64,000 nucleotides of DNA from Roridomyces roridus (taxonomy: Eukaryota > Basidiomycota > Agaricomycetes > Agaricales > Mycenaceae), in contig JARKIF010000009.1 in the NCBI GenBank assembly GCA_029378245.1, positions 1,054,001-1,118,000 of the forward strand, in the 5' to 3' direction. Shown here piece by piece: positions 10,421 through 27,976 of this stretch. A program made the position numbers and the translations under genes. The number at the start of each line of letters is the position of its first letter. Position 1 is the stretch's first letter. The notes under the pieces are model-generated. The model made no database searches. It had not been told where the DNA came from and saw only the letters and a program-made list of their open reading frames with translations.

Positions 10421-12111
10421 TTATGGCTTGGCTGGCCTATTTGGCAGTCGCCGGGGTGCAATGAGCTCTTGTGCCGATTGCGGTGTCAGAGAGCCACCAG
10501 GGCTACTCCGTCGGGCGGTAGAGTCCGGTCTCGCCCGATCCGTTGCTGGTGTTGCGTATCGCGGCGGCAACTCCACAACCGCCGTTCCTTCCTGGTGGTA
10601 AACCGTCACAGGCGGCCGTCCACCGTCCTGATGCACCACGTAAACGTTGCCCCCGCCGCCACCGCTGGTCGAGGCAGTGTCACTACTGGCCGAGGGTTGT
10701 CGTGGCCTCTCCGTAGGTTCAACCTGATACCCGCTGCTCTCACGTTGCATCCGGTGGAGAGCGATGTCGCCTGAAAAGGGGGAATGACTAGTCGAAGACG
10801 GTTCCTTGGTATTGCCCAAAGGAAGCGCCTCGTACGCGTGTGAAGGGCCGTAAACATTATACGGATTTGCTTCCAGTCCGTAGGACGAATTCAGCAATGG
10901 GGTTTCTCCGAATCGCCTTCGGCGAAAACGGAAAAAGAGGTAAGTAGCGACTCCTCCAATTATGAGTCCCAGAAGCAGACCGCCAAATCCAGATGCTGCG
11001 GCAACACCGGGGGATAATTCCTTGGAAGCCCTATTCAGATTATTAGGAGTTGCGGAGAATGGGGGGTCGAATTTACCTCGAGGTGCCTGAAAGACAAGAC
11101 AAGTCCCCTGAACCTTGCCCTGAATGCAGAGGACCAAACGACCAAAAATTCATGTCCGCATCAACAACACTGAGTTGCATCAGAAAAATGCGAGTATAAA
11201 AATCAAACAATGAACCTGATGAAAAATACGGATCCCCATGATAAATTGACCGTCCAGTTCATGGGACTCTGGTCCTTGCCCGTCGTGTTATGTGGCGGGT
11301 GCAACGCTGGTGCAACCTGGGAAACCGTTGAGAAGTCAATATTGAGATTCATCGAAGCGACTTGCCGTAAATGTGTATGGTGGTGTCCCGTTTTTCGGGG
11401 TGACTTGGATGTCGGTGCACTCGTCGATCCAGGCATATTGAGATAAAGGGCCGATGTTAACCGCGCCCTCGACATCAAGAGGGCCCAGGGGAAAAGTCGC
11501 GTTTGTACATGACGGTGTCGCGGACGTGTTGGCTATGACCGTATACACGTTTCGCAGCCGCCGGAATTCCCGTTGGAATCGAACTTTGAGGCGGATGAAT
11601 AGACACGAAGGTAACGGCGATTTGCAACACACCATGCATATTTGGTACTGCAGGGACGAGGTCAATGAATGCTGCGCTGCAGTTTAAAGGAACGCACCAG
11701 CGTTCCAGGTCCAAACGGTACCTCCCAATCCTGTTTCTGTTAGACGGACGACTTGAATCAGGGATAGTCAGACGCACGAAGCTGAGACCATTTCCCGCGG
11801 GAACAACGAAGGGGAACACAAAGGCCGAAGTATATATCTGCAGGTAATATGGGGCGACAGGACTGGCACCCACACCTTGGCCACGCTGCCAGCTAATTCT
11901 TATAGTGTCGCATTGAGCTAGGTAAAAACCGGTCAATGATGGATAGATGCAAAGATGAATGAGATCTCTCACTTGTTACTGGGACCTGAACGGCCCGGTT
12001 GGGGTCATCGTAGCTGAAATAAAAGGTCTGATCCAGGAAACCGAGAGAATCTGTGGCCCGGGCTAGGTTGGCTGCGAGGCATAGAGCCAGGAGAGCCCAG
12101 GACCGAGACAT
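10421..12111 (-). CDS. secreted-type single-pass membrane protein, function unknown
   Basis: The ATG at 12111 opens a signal peptide (MSRSWALLALCLAANLARA). The ectodomain that follows begins FLDQTFYFSYDDPN and contains CDTIRISWQRGQGVGASPVA and ILQIAVTF-like strands, with several cysteines. Near the end is one transmembrane helix (FGGLLLGLIIGGVATYLFF) followed by the basic stop-transfer FRRRRF. A Pro/Ser/Tyr-rich cytosolic tail of roughly 150 residues ends LPNRPAKP with TAA at 10421-10423. This layout is common among uncharacterised Agaricomycete surface proteins. I recognise no catalytic domain; a wall or surface sensor role is possible but unsupported. It shares a 112-bp promoter with the Ysc84-like gene. 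Confidence 0.75.
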
Positions 12112-12223
12112 AAAGCGACGAAGGATCTTCCAAGAAGAGAAGCGATTTGGTGGCGGTGCTTTCGGCTGTCAAAGACCATTTGATCCGGCTCTCCGAGTTC
12201 GACCCACTCCTGCTTCCACATCC
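12112..12223. promoter_or_regulatory. shared divergent promoter, membrane protein / Ysc84-like gene
   Basis: There are 112 bp between divergent start codons. An in-frame ORF runs upstream of 12224 on the plus strand, but family members begin at the Met chosen here. Confidence 0.4.
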
Positions 12224-13867
12224 AATGAAGTTCAATAGCCCTCTTCCGCAACCTCTCCCCGCAGAGTGCGCCAAAGCAGCCAAAATCTTCAAATCCTTTG
12301 TGGATTCCGGCAACAATGGCCTCGACGGTGTCATTCCCCGATCAGTCCTTGAACAGGCCAAGGGATTCGCAATCTTCACTATAGCTAAGATGGGTTTCCT
12401 GTTCTCCGGTAAGACTTGCCAAGGGCTTGCTCCGGTCTTGCTATAGTTCAGAATCCATCGAAATCCTAACGCTCAGTTCTAGCGCGTGCGGGGACAGGCC
12501 TCGTCATTGCCAAGCTTGCCGATGGTACCTGGTCAGCTCCTTCTGCCATCGGGACCGCTGGATTGGGGTTTGGCGGTCAGCTGGGGGCAGAGGTGACTGA
12601 CTTCTTGGTCGTGCTTAATTCCCGTTCAGCTGTGGCAAGTGGCATTGCACTCGCATCGATGCGTTCTGAGAGTCCCTGCAGAAATCCTTTATGGCAAGCG
12701 GGAGTTTGACGCTTGGCGGGAATATGAGCATCGCTCTCGGCCCCTTGGGCCGCAACGGCGAAGCGCTCGGATCTTTGAATACGAGCGGCAAGGTCGCCTG
12801 CCATGTCGGTGCATTCTGTTCACCAGATCTGGTCTCGATTGATTTCCTCTCAGGTACAGCTACTCAAAAACGAGAGGCCTATTTGGCGGACTTTCTGTTG
12901 AGGGCTCCGTTATTGTGGAGCGAGAGGACGCCAATGTGCAAGCGTACGGTCAGAAAGTTACGGCCAAGCTTCTCCTCGGAGGCGCCGTGGATCCGCCCAG
13001 CTGGGCCTCGAATTTGACCAAGACTCTGGATGCCTGCACAGGTCTTCGGGGCACGAATCGATGGGTCTCGGAACCGGGGCCTGACCAAGGATATGCATTT
13101 GCTACTCCGACGACTGAAGTGCCGCCGAGTCAGTTACGCAAGAAACGTAAAGGCGATAAATCAGACTTTCCGCCCGCGTCTTGGGGAGAACAACGGGAAT
13201 CCGGATCGTTCTTCAGCGAGCAAGTTGACAACGCGTCTCTTCGTGCTACACCGGAGTGGAACTGGGACGCGGACACAGAGCTCCCAGCGTCCACCACTTC
13301 CCGGTTCCCGACCAGGTTTGATTCGGACTTTGCCTCTTCGTCTCGCCATTCGCGAAGCGTGTCCCATACACCCACTGCGTATGATCTACTCGATCCGACG
13401 CCGATGGACTCACCGTTCGGGGATGACAATAGGATCGCCCACACTCGTTCCGCGAGTGCTGCATACTTTAACAAACCTCCGATCACGGAGACTAGCTTTA
13501 CCTCCGCGGGTGAACGGCGGCGATCAAGCCAGTCCCCGCTCATCAAGCCCAAACCGGAGCTCAACAGACCTTTCATGCCCAACGAAGGGGTAGGAAGGGC
13601 TATTGCATTGTACGACTTTCAAGCTGCTCAGGTGTGTCCAATTGCCCCAAACTTTGGCGCATTCACTAATGTCTCTCACAGCCTGGAGACCTTTCATTTA
13701 ACAAGGGAGATATAATTACAATCACCAAGAAATCTGATAGTACTGACGACTGGTGAGTCCTCCTCTCGCCTTGCCTGAATCATCGGCTCAGATGACGCAC
13801 AAGGTGGACGGGAACGCTTGAAGGCAGGAAGGGTATCTTTCCTGCCAATTTTATAGAAGTTGTATGA
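12224..13867 (+). CDS. Ysc84/Lsb3-type SYLF and SH3 domain protein (possible frameshift)
   Basis: Actin-patch endocytosis protein. The SYLF domain binds phosphoinositides and actin, and the SH3 domain binds Las17/WASP-type proline motifs. The ATG at 12224 gives MKFNSPLPQPL. The SYLF core follows: KGFAIFTIAKMGFLFS, ARAGTGLVIAKLADGTWSAP, GFGGQLGAEVTDFLVVLNSR, KSFMASGSLTLGGN, YSYSKTRGLFGGLSVEGSVI. A long Ser/Pro-rich linker leads to the C-terminal SH3 with GRAIALYDFQAAQPGDLSF, DDWWTGTLEGRKGIFPANF and IEVV, with TGA at 13865-13867. One intron (12635-12681) is GC-AG. Between VA and MYSYSK the frame fails by one base: T at 12799 is extra relative to the family. That is either a sequence error or a damaging mutation. 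Confidence 0.87.
12635..12681 (+). other. GC-AG intron in the Ysc84-like gene
   Basis: After the codon GTG the donor reads GCAAGT and the acceptor reads CCTGCAG. Splicing gives SRSAV-KSFMASGS in frame, matching the SYLF family, while reading through does not. Confidence 0.75.
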
Positions 13868-13936
13868 CTGAACGTGTAGCCGAACTGTACTGATCCCTGT
13901 CTGTATTAAAAAATTGCTGTCCAATAGAATATCTAA

Positions 13937-16107
13937 TCACACATAATATGCGTCCATGGCTACATCCAAGTCCATGAAATCATCCTCTTCATTGGCCTCA
14001 AGGTTCTTGATCTGCCCATTCATCTTGCCATTCAAGAACCCGCGGATGAGCCATGACCCTGTTGGTTTCGTCGATGACCAGTCAATTGGAGAGAGTAAAG
14101 CGCACTTGGACGGTTCGAAATTGAGGATCTGGAGAGAATTCATGTTCGTGGCACGCGAAACCGCGACGTAAGCTAGATATGATGTAGTGTTGCTCAAGCA
14201 GACGGCAAAAGTACCCACCTTGGCCGTACTCGAAAGTTCGTTTCATATCCACCTGAAGCGCTTGTTGAGTCCAATTCGACTAGCCTACTGAACACTTACT
14301 TTGATCCGCTCAATGGTTTGTCCTTGCGACTAGGAGCAATAAGAAAGGATCTCTAAAAAGGATAAGCTTACCTTGTGAACACTGAGCGCCCAGGCGAGAA
14401 TCAGCGGCACCTGATCACGGCGCGCCTCCATCCCACCATCCGCATTATTCACCGTAAATTCTTCCGGCGTCACAAGCACCTCATTCCCATTGCTAAATCG
14501 CACCAGCGGCCATAGCTTGTCTTTGTCGTTGCCCGCAGGCGGTAATCTCGGCTTTCCATCCGTTTCCATCACTTTGGCAAACTCGAGGTGTCGTTGGATA
14601 GCTTCAACGGAACTGAAGAACGCGATGACCTGGCCGACGGAACCGTTCACCAGACGGCCCTGGACCAAGTTCTGCGGAATGTCAATGAATGGGGGGATTA
14701 CATGGGTTCCATGAAATATTCAACCTTGACCAGCATGACTTGGGCGCCGACCTAATTGAAATTAGCTGGGAATCAAAGAAAGTAGGGGAAACATGCCTTC
14801 AGGGGAATCCTTTGTGGTACAACCAGACGATCCAAAAGCTTTGACATTTGCTCTGGACCGACTCTGTCGCCATTAGAGTTCACCCCGGCGTACTCTTTCG
14901 CGACATAGATCTGACAATCGCCAGGTAGTTTACCAAGACGCGAGGTATTGACCCGCTCCACTTCGGCCCTGGTGGATAGGCTTGAACGAGGTGAGAGAAG
15001 AAGCCGTTAAGTTGGTGTTGACCGGGACGCACAGCTCTGTTGGCTCTATACCATCGGCATACTTGACTTCGCGTGATAGGGACCGGAACACATCGGCTTT
15101 TTTCATGTTTCCGAAACGCATGTCGTTCAAGATATCCACGAAAGCTGTGATGGTCAGCGCGTCAAATAGGGAGCTCGACAGACTCCATGCCTTGGTCTTT
15201 CTGGCGGAAGACATGTGTGAGGGTGACTGGCCTGCCGACGCAAGAGTCCCATGTCTTTGCATCAAATGCAAAGGTCGGCTTTATGATTAAGTCGCCGACT
15301 CGATTGGGAACGGGAGGCAGCTGGAAGAAGTCTCCGGATAGTACGAGCTGGAACAAGTTGGGGACGCTACTGGATTATGGCGAAAGAAATACCTGAATGC
15401 CGCCGAAAGGCCGCTCGTCTCTACGCACGATGCGGGCGATCTCCTCCAGTTTGTCAAACAATGCACCATCCACCATCGAGATCTCGTCGATGATGAGGGT
15501 TTGCACGCTTCGCCAACGTTCCAGCACTTTGGCGCATTTAGGTTGCCCGAGGAACTGGGATTCAATGGTAAACTTTGAAAACAGGCCTTGAAATGGCAGA
15601 GAGACCTTTCCAGCAAGCTTCTTGGCTGTTTCATTGCCAATACCAATCCCAGCCCACGAGTGCAATGTACAGCCGTTGATATTGACACCCGCAATGCCTG
15701 TGCTGGCAGTGATCCCGACTCGGCGACCGGCAAGTTGGTCGATTATTGCGCGCAGTAAGACTGACTTGCCCGTTCCTGCGGAGCCAGAAAAGAAGACGTT
15801 TTCTCCACGAGTGACGCGGGCGAGAACGGCGCGTTGTTGGTCTGAAAGACAGATCTCGGGGGAGCCGGACGGAACATGGCCTGGGATGGGCGGTACCTCT
15901 TTCGGACGACTCGACTGGAGCACCACTGGCCGTGGTGGAGGCTGGAGAGAAAGAGTGGCAGCCAACCAGGTTTCAGCTTGAGCAATGGACTTGAAGCCTT
16001 TATATCTCGCGTCGGGGAAAGCGATTGACCATCTCCTTGCACTTGTTCCACTCGTGGTAGATCTTGGGGCCTTCTCTGCCGCGTGCAACAGCGTAAACTT
16101 TGGACAT
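13937..16107 (-). CDS. PIF1-family DNA helicase with RNase H1-like N-terminal domain
   Basis: 5'-to-3' DNA helicase of the Pif1 family, acting in mitochondrial and nuclear genome maintenance. The ATG at 16107 gives MSKVYAVARGREGPKIYHEW then a KCKEMVNRFP segment and ARYKGFKSIAQAETWL. This is the RNase H1 N-terminal (viroplasmin-like) hybrid-binding fold. The helicase core follows: LSDQQRAVLARV (Q motif), FFSGSAGTGKSVLLRAI (Walker A), GITASTGIAGVNINGCTLHS, TLIIDEISMVDGALFDKLEE (Walker B), LVLSGDFFQLPPV, and near the end YLAYVAVSRATNMNSLQIL. A 51-nt in-frame stretch inside the core (after KKLAGK) is probably an intron. An extra C in the CCCC run at 16014-16017 breaks the frame between the two halves of the N-terminal domain. 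TGA is at 13937-13939. Confidence 0.85.
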
Positions 16108-16345
16108 GGCGGTAGAGGGTCAAGTTACACGGTCACGGGGCCACACGCGTCGCGTTGATTGCCGACCGGAAGACGCAAGATACAAGGATTACGACCGGCT
16201 TATACTACAAGAACAAGAAAATATAGAAGTGTACCTATCAACCACCTAATCCACATGAAAAAAGCAAGGAAATAATACATCGGTCCATAGCAAGTCAGTC
16301 ATCAAGGTAAGGATACAATGGGTGAATGTCCTGTCTGCGGCACAG

Positions 16346-19038
16346 TTACCGCTCTGCAAGGGGAGTTACAGATGGATTCGGAGAGGGGGGTATCGTCTGA
16401 AGGGATTGCCGCGCAGACCTTGGTTGAGAAGCTTCACTCAAGCTCTCAAGATCCAACGACGTGCGCAACGAAGTTTCCGTATCCAATGTCGTCGTCGACT
16501 GGGCGGGCGACGAGGGCACTTCATTGCTGGGGCGCGGGGGTATTGGCGTCCGATCCTTGATTGGCGACGGTGGTGGGTTTGCACGGGCGGAGGGATGGAT
16601 GCTGTTGGGTGGTCGCGGTGGTAGACGCGGCGTAAAGTCCTGAGGAGAGGCCGTAGCAGCACGATTCGGCGGGGACGCAGGTGGGACGGTTGCCACGTGC
16701 GTTCTTTTCGACCCGTAGACAACGAGTTCGGGTACCGCGCCCGCAGGAGTGGCGGGAAGCGGCGGGGATTGGTTGATGGCATCGTCATGTAAGATGATGT
16801 GCGAATGGGTTATCAGATCTTCCATCAACGTGTCTTTCCATGTCTGCATCGTGAGGAGATCGCCGTTTGGTATCTCGTCCTCGCCGAAAATGACCCCACC
16901 GAACACGATGGCCAGGTTCTTGGCATCCATTTTGTTCTTTTCGCACAACGCCACGACACGGGAAAGATGCTCGAGGAGCGCCTTGAGCGTCGCCTGGTGG
17001 ACAGGAGGCAGTCTCCGTATCTTGGATCTCAGCAGCATGAAATTGTTCGACTGGTGGTCGGCTGCAAACAAGTCAGCGTTCAACCGTTGTATTCAAGCCG
17101 ATGCGCTTACCCAAGTCCTCCGTGTGCGCCATTCGATCTTGTAACGAGAATCTGAACAGTTTTTCGGGAAGCTCCCGGAGATATAGCTAGAAAACAGTCG
17201 GCAACCAGATGATGGAAAGACAAATAATTGACCTTGAGGAGCGAAGCTACGGCAAAAATGTCGTCCTTTTGCTTGAACTCGAACTTGGATTCATCTCGCT
17301 CGATTTCATGGAGCAGCTGCCAAATACAGTCAAACACGTTCCTTGAACCGGAAAGAGGACAACGAACCGACTGTACAACAGCATGTCGGCCTGATACACG
17401 GTATATTCCTTCTGATTCCAGTCCCCTTTGATCGATCTCTTTGATGCAAATGGCGACGATTTTTGGGACCTCCCCGTCGGCCAGATTATGCGACACGGCA
17501 TAGTCAGCCAGACTGAACCCAAATATAAGATCTTCGCATTCCCCTACGGCCGCATTCTCGTATAGAATGCGCTCGGGGATTGCCGAAGCCAGAGAACGGG
17601 GAATAAGTGAAGCGAGCTTCGAGACATCGATCTCAGGCGAAATTTTGTCCACGATGCTACGAGCATGAGTGGCCAGTTGAGCTTGTGTCGTGCTTGTTGC
17701 CGTCATGTTATCGGTGTACTTCTCCAAGACCTTCTTGACCGTGGTCGACATCTCCTCGACAAGTGTCTCCAAGCTCTGAAATAATGTCACAGATCGAAAA
17801 TGTCAACTAGATTGGAACAGTACCCTGTAACCGCTCTCCTAGTGTCTTGATACGCCTTAGGCGAAGTGTTTCCAGCCAGTGCACACCGTTGCGGTACTCC
17901 TTGTCTACTGAAGATCAGCGAAACAACAGATCATTCCGATTTTGACTTGCCAGCTTCGTCCGCATCCCTCTTTGCGCGAACAGCCTTTAATGCGTGGGTC
18001 TCCCTTCCAGCTTCCTTGACGGTTCCGCTCTTCTCGAGAAGGCCCCGCAGCTGGTTCAACTGCCTCTTACCTTGATGGGCCAAATCGGAGAAAGCGGTGG
18101 AAGACGACGGCGAGCGGTTTCGACCACTCGGGGCGCTTCCCGAAGGACGGCGTTCCAGTGCACGGAGGGGCTGTGGCGACGTGACTCGTATGGGTGCACC
18201 GGGCAAGTGTGTGCTTCGGATTGGCGAGATCCAGACCAGCGGCGACGGGCGATAGGGGAGGAGCTGCCGCAGCAGCCCGCTTGCTCTCCTACAAACGTCA
18301 AGTTTGGTTCGATGGCTAGACACGCCCACACACCTCGACCTCGGCGAATTTCTTTAGATACTTCGATTTCAGTTTGGGCAGGCCATTCTCCGCGTAATCG
18401 TTATACGCGCTGCCAGACTCTTTGAGATCGTCCTTGATACGTTTCCGTATCCTTTCCTGAGCGCGTTGGGTAATGGTCGTTGGGCAACTAGAGATCCTCG
18501 CACCTGTGTTTCCTAAGGGCCAGTCAGCATTTGAGAGGGACGAGAAATAAAGGAGAGTACCCGCAGCTGGGTGAGAGGATTGATGACGTCGACGGTGAGC
18601 GAAGATAGGAACGCCTGTCTCGTCTGAGCATCTGGAAGCGTGTCGGAGCATGCAAGGGACGTGGCAGAGTACACACCTCGGTCAATGTTGTCGCGCACCT
18701 CGCTCCAGGCCACACGCATTGTGGCAAGGTCCGTCCGGTCGTCGAGATACGCGTCTATGGATTTGATTTTCTTGTGGAGCTTTCCAAGAGACTCGACACT
18801 GGCTTTCGTCTGAGCACATGAATGGTTGGAGTTGACGAGAAACGCACTAGGACTCTTCGATCCGTTTCCTATTGGAAATTGGATAAGTATGTAACATGTA
18901 CCAAAGCATCACGACCTACCGCTCCTGGAAGAAGGCGAGGACGGATTCGCTCAATGTGCGTATATTGTGTTCAAAGAGAGGCAAAGGACCGTTGGCCGGA
19001 GAGATATCCGAGGTTGAAGAGCGTCTGGGTTCTGACAT
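16346..19038 (-). CDS. F-BAR and RhoGAP domain protein (Rgd1-like)
   Basis: GTPase-activating protein for Rho-type GTPases with a membrane-bending F-BAR module, acting in polarity and cytokinesis. The ATG at 19038 gives MSEPRRSSTSDISPANGPLP then FEHNIRTLSESVLAFFQER. Helical F-BAR segments follow across 17950-18800 (KRIKDDLKESGSAYNDYAE, LPKLKSKYLKKFAEVE, VRDNIDR). The RhoGAP domain has EVPKIVAICIKEIDQRGLES, GIYRVSG with the arginine finger, FKQKDDIFAVASLLK, HQATLKALLEHLSRVV and KMDAKNLAIVFGGVIFGED. The C-terminal 170 or so residues are Pro/Ser-rich and likely disordered. TAA is at 16346-16348. Exons in the F-BAR part are short and I did not fix every boundary. It shares a 113-bp promoter with the ABC transporter gene. 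Confidence 0.83.
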
Positions 19039-19151
19039 GATCAGCGTCGGAGCCAAGCGTAAGTTTCGGATTTGTCCTTCCGTCGACCATACGTCCATCA
19101 AACAGTTTAATTTCGGAACCGTCTTGGTCTGACTCTGTCTTTTCTTCTACC
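19039..19151. promoter_or_regulatory. shared divergent promoter, RhoGAP gene / ABC transporter
   Basis: There are 113 bp between divergent start codons. No specific site is recognised. Confidence 0.4.
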
Positions 19152-25606
<6,455 letters not shown>

Positions 25607-25709
25607 GTAAAATAGACGAGTATTCAATATTCAATATGGACAGAAAGACAGTGAGTATCGAGCTGGTGTAAAGTAAGTACTGGTTTGATTTTGAGTCAGC
25701 ATAGTCATT

Positions 25710-27474
25710 TCACGGCCGCCTGTAAGCATCCGGGGCTGCGTCACGACCATTGCGTGCAGGCTGGGCGGGGTAGTCCCGAGAAGATCTGGCAGCACCGCCT
25801 CCAGTATAGCCGTTGCCAGGATAGCCAGCCGCAGATCCAGTGCTGGGGTACCCTTGTTCGTATGTTCCTCCGGATGAGCGCGGAGGGGGACTCTCTGAGC
25901 GGCGCCTGGAGTGATGGTGTTATGGTGGATATTATTATGACGAGAGTAACGAAGTACCTGTATCTAGGAGCCCCAGCGTCTGCGGGCCCACCTCGAGAAT
26001 AGTCGTTGGCGTAACGCGACGGGGGAGGCGAGGGCGGCCGACCACGGTAATCGGCATAGTCCCTAGTCCGAATGAGAGACGAGAAGGCGACAAGATAGTG
26101 GTGCATACCTAGGCGGGGGAGCTCTGTCGTAGTCGTCACGAACCCGAGGAGGGGTCCGAGCTCGACCACTAGGCGGCGGAGGATAAGCAGGGTATCGTTC
26201 ATTGGCTCTCTTGTCATAGCGATCGTACTGAGCAGGGGGAGGTGCAGGAGGGCCGCCGTAGCCACGGTAGGGGTCTGACGCAGGAGGATAACGGCCCCCT
26301 CCTCCTCGATAGTCTGTGGGCGGCGGCGGGGCAGCATAACGATCGCGGTCAGCACGTCTGTAGTCATCGTGGTCTCTGCGAGGTGGCGGGGGAGGGTAGT
26401 CACGATAGTCCCGAGGCGGCGAAGGAGCTCTTCTGTAGTCTCGAGACGCAGGTTGGGCAAAGTCACGAGGGGGCAAGTCGCGCGGGGGCGCAGGAAGACC
26501 ACGATCCATTGGCAAGTCATTCATGCGGCGCGGAGGACTCCTGCGGGGGAAATGTCAGTTGCAAGGCCGAGAAAGAGAAAGAGCACGCACATGACCGAAT
26601 TGGGGCATTCGCTGTTGGGGTGGTGAGTGAGGGAAACGGAGTAGGGGAGGGCGACGCACCGAGCCCAATGGCCCATATTGCCACACTTGAAACAAGCACC
26701 AGGGTCGCCAGTGTATTTTGCGGTCCTACCGCCGCCGTGGGAAAGCTCAACACGGATTTTGTTGCCCATAAAGTGGCCCTCATGATACTTGGCGACGCTT
26801 TCTTCGGCAGCTTGGCGGGTGTCGAACTCCTGCAGACAGACCAAGACGTTGGGTACAGCTCGGCGGGAAACAAGACCCAACATACCACAAAGCCGTATCC
26901 GATTCTAGAGGTCATCCATTCAGAGAGAGAGCAGACCGCAGCCACGAGAAAGACATACTTTAGCTCGATGTTTACGATATTTCCTATCTGGCCAAAGCAG
27001 CTCTGCAAGTCCTCTTGGCGAGTGTGTTCGGGGAGACCACCGATATAGACTTTGTTCGGCTGGACAGCAGAAGAAAGTAAACAGCGTGTTGGGAGACATG
27101 TGGAAAGACAAGAGGCGAGGACAAGCCCGAGCCAAAAGCACAGCCTCGCGACAGAAACAAGTAAGGCGTCAGAGGCAGCGGACAGAAACATTGCTTTTTC
27201 TCCCTCGTCTCTAGAGAGGATGGCAAGGAATAGACAGAAAGGACCGAATAAGCACCTTGACTTGCTTTTCCCGGAAATTGTCGGTTTTGGGGAGAGAGAC
27301 GGTGCCTACGCTAGAGCCGCGAGGAAAGTCTACGGTTGGGTCCTGAGCGCGATCGTCGCCAGGAAGGGGATCTCCGTTGGCAGGCTCGTCACTGCGGCGG
27401 CCCAAGGCAGCATCATCAGAGGGACCCCAGTTGTCCTGCACCTCGTCGCCGGCGCTAGGAGATGCAGCAGCCAT
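25710..27474 (-). CDS. RRM plus zinc-knuckle, Arg-rich RNA-binding protein (SR-like)
   Basis: RNA-binding protein built like SRSF7/9G8-type splicing factors. The ATG at 27474 gives MAAASPSAGDEVQDNW and an acidic leader of about 70 residues. The RRM follows: NKVYIGGLPEHTRQEDLQ (RNP2), FGQIGNIVNIELK, GYGFV-EFDTRQAAEESVA (RNP1) and GNKIRVELSHGGG. Then comes one CCHC zinc knuckle, CFKCGNMGHWARECPN, split by an intron after WAR. The C-terminal half is a low-complexity RD/RY/P-rich tail (for example PPRDYRDYPPPPPRRDHDDY) ending AAPDAYRRP with TGA at 25710-25712. A role in mRNA splicing or export is inferred from the architecture. The stop faces the ABC transporter stop across about 100 bp. Confidence 0.83.
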
Positions 27475-27976
27475 TTTTTCAGCAGAGATGGTAGAGGTCA
27501 AAGGACGTAAGCAAACCACAACAATGATCAATACCTGTTTCGGGTTGGTCCGTGCGTTAATCGGTCCCAACTCTGGAGCTCCTTGTGCAATGAGAAAGGA
27601 ATGTTGCGGAAATAAGAAGATGGGTGAAGAAGGCGAAAAAGAATTCAAATAGAAGGAGGGTCACTGCGGGGATCGAACGAGGGCAACCAAAGAGATACCG
27701 CCAATGCGCCAAGTTAAACAGAGTTAAACATAGGAGATGTCTCAGACTCTCAGCGCAGCAATCCAGATCGTTCATACCAGCTCAACTCGAATTCCATGTT
27801 ACTATACATTCCTCTCTCCTTCTCTCGCCGCACCTCTTGTGTGTGGCGATAATTTGAATTTCGATCAGGGAGGCCGCGTTGTTGCCGTCCGGTCTGTGTT
27901 GGCCGTAAAAGATTGATGGGAACACAGCCCTGCGCATCTTGACCCAGACTACCACCTTATACACTCGACCAGCACC
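27475..27976. promoter_or_regulatory. divergent intergenic region with a tRNA-like fragment
   Basis: This 502-bp region lies between the RRM gene and the C2H2 gene. It carries pyrimidine-rich leader sequence next to the C2H2 start (about 27800-27840). On the minus strand at about 27660-27715 there are A-box-like and B-box-like Pol III motifs without a foldable cloverleaf (see findings). No coding frame looks real. Confidence 0.5.

Noticed and set aside
15545..15600. 17-residue insertion in the PIF1 helicase core
   Set aside because: The 51-nt segment begins GTCTCT and ends TCCCAG on the minus strand and interrupts a conserved block, so it is best read as an in-frame intron.
26242..27048. Plus-strand 268-codon frame over the RRM gene
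   Set aside because: It lies antisense to the RRM, zinc knuckle and RD-rich tail, which are clear on the minus strand, and its own sequence has no recognisable domain.
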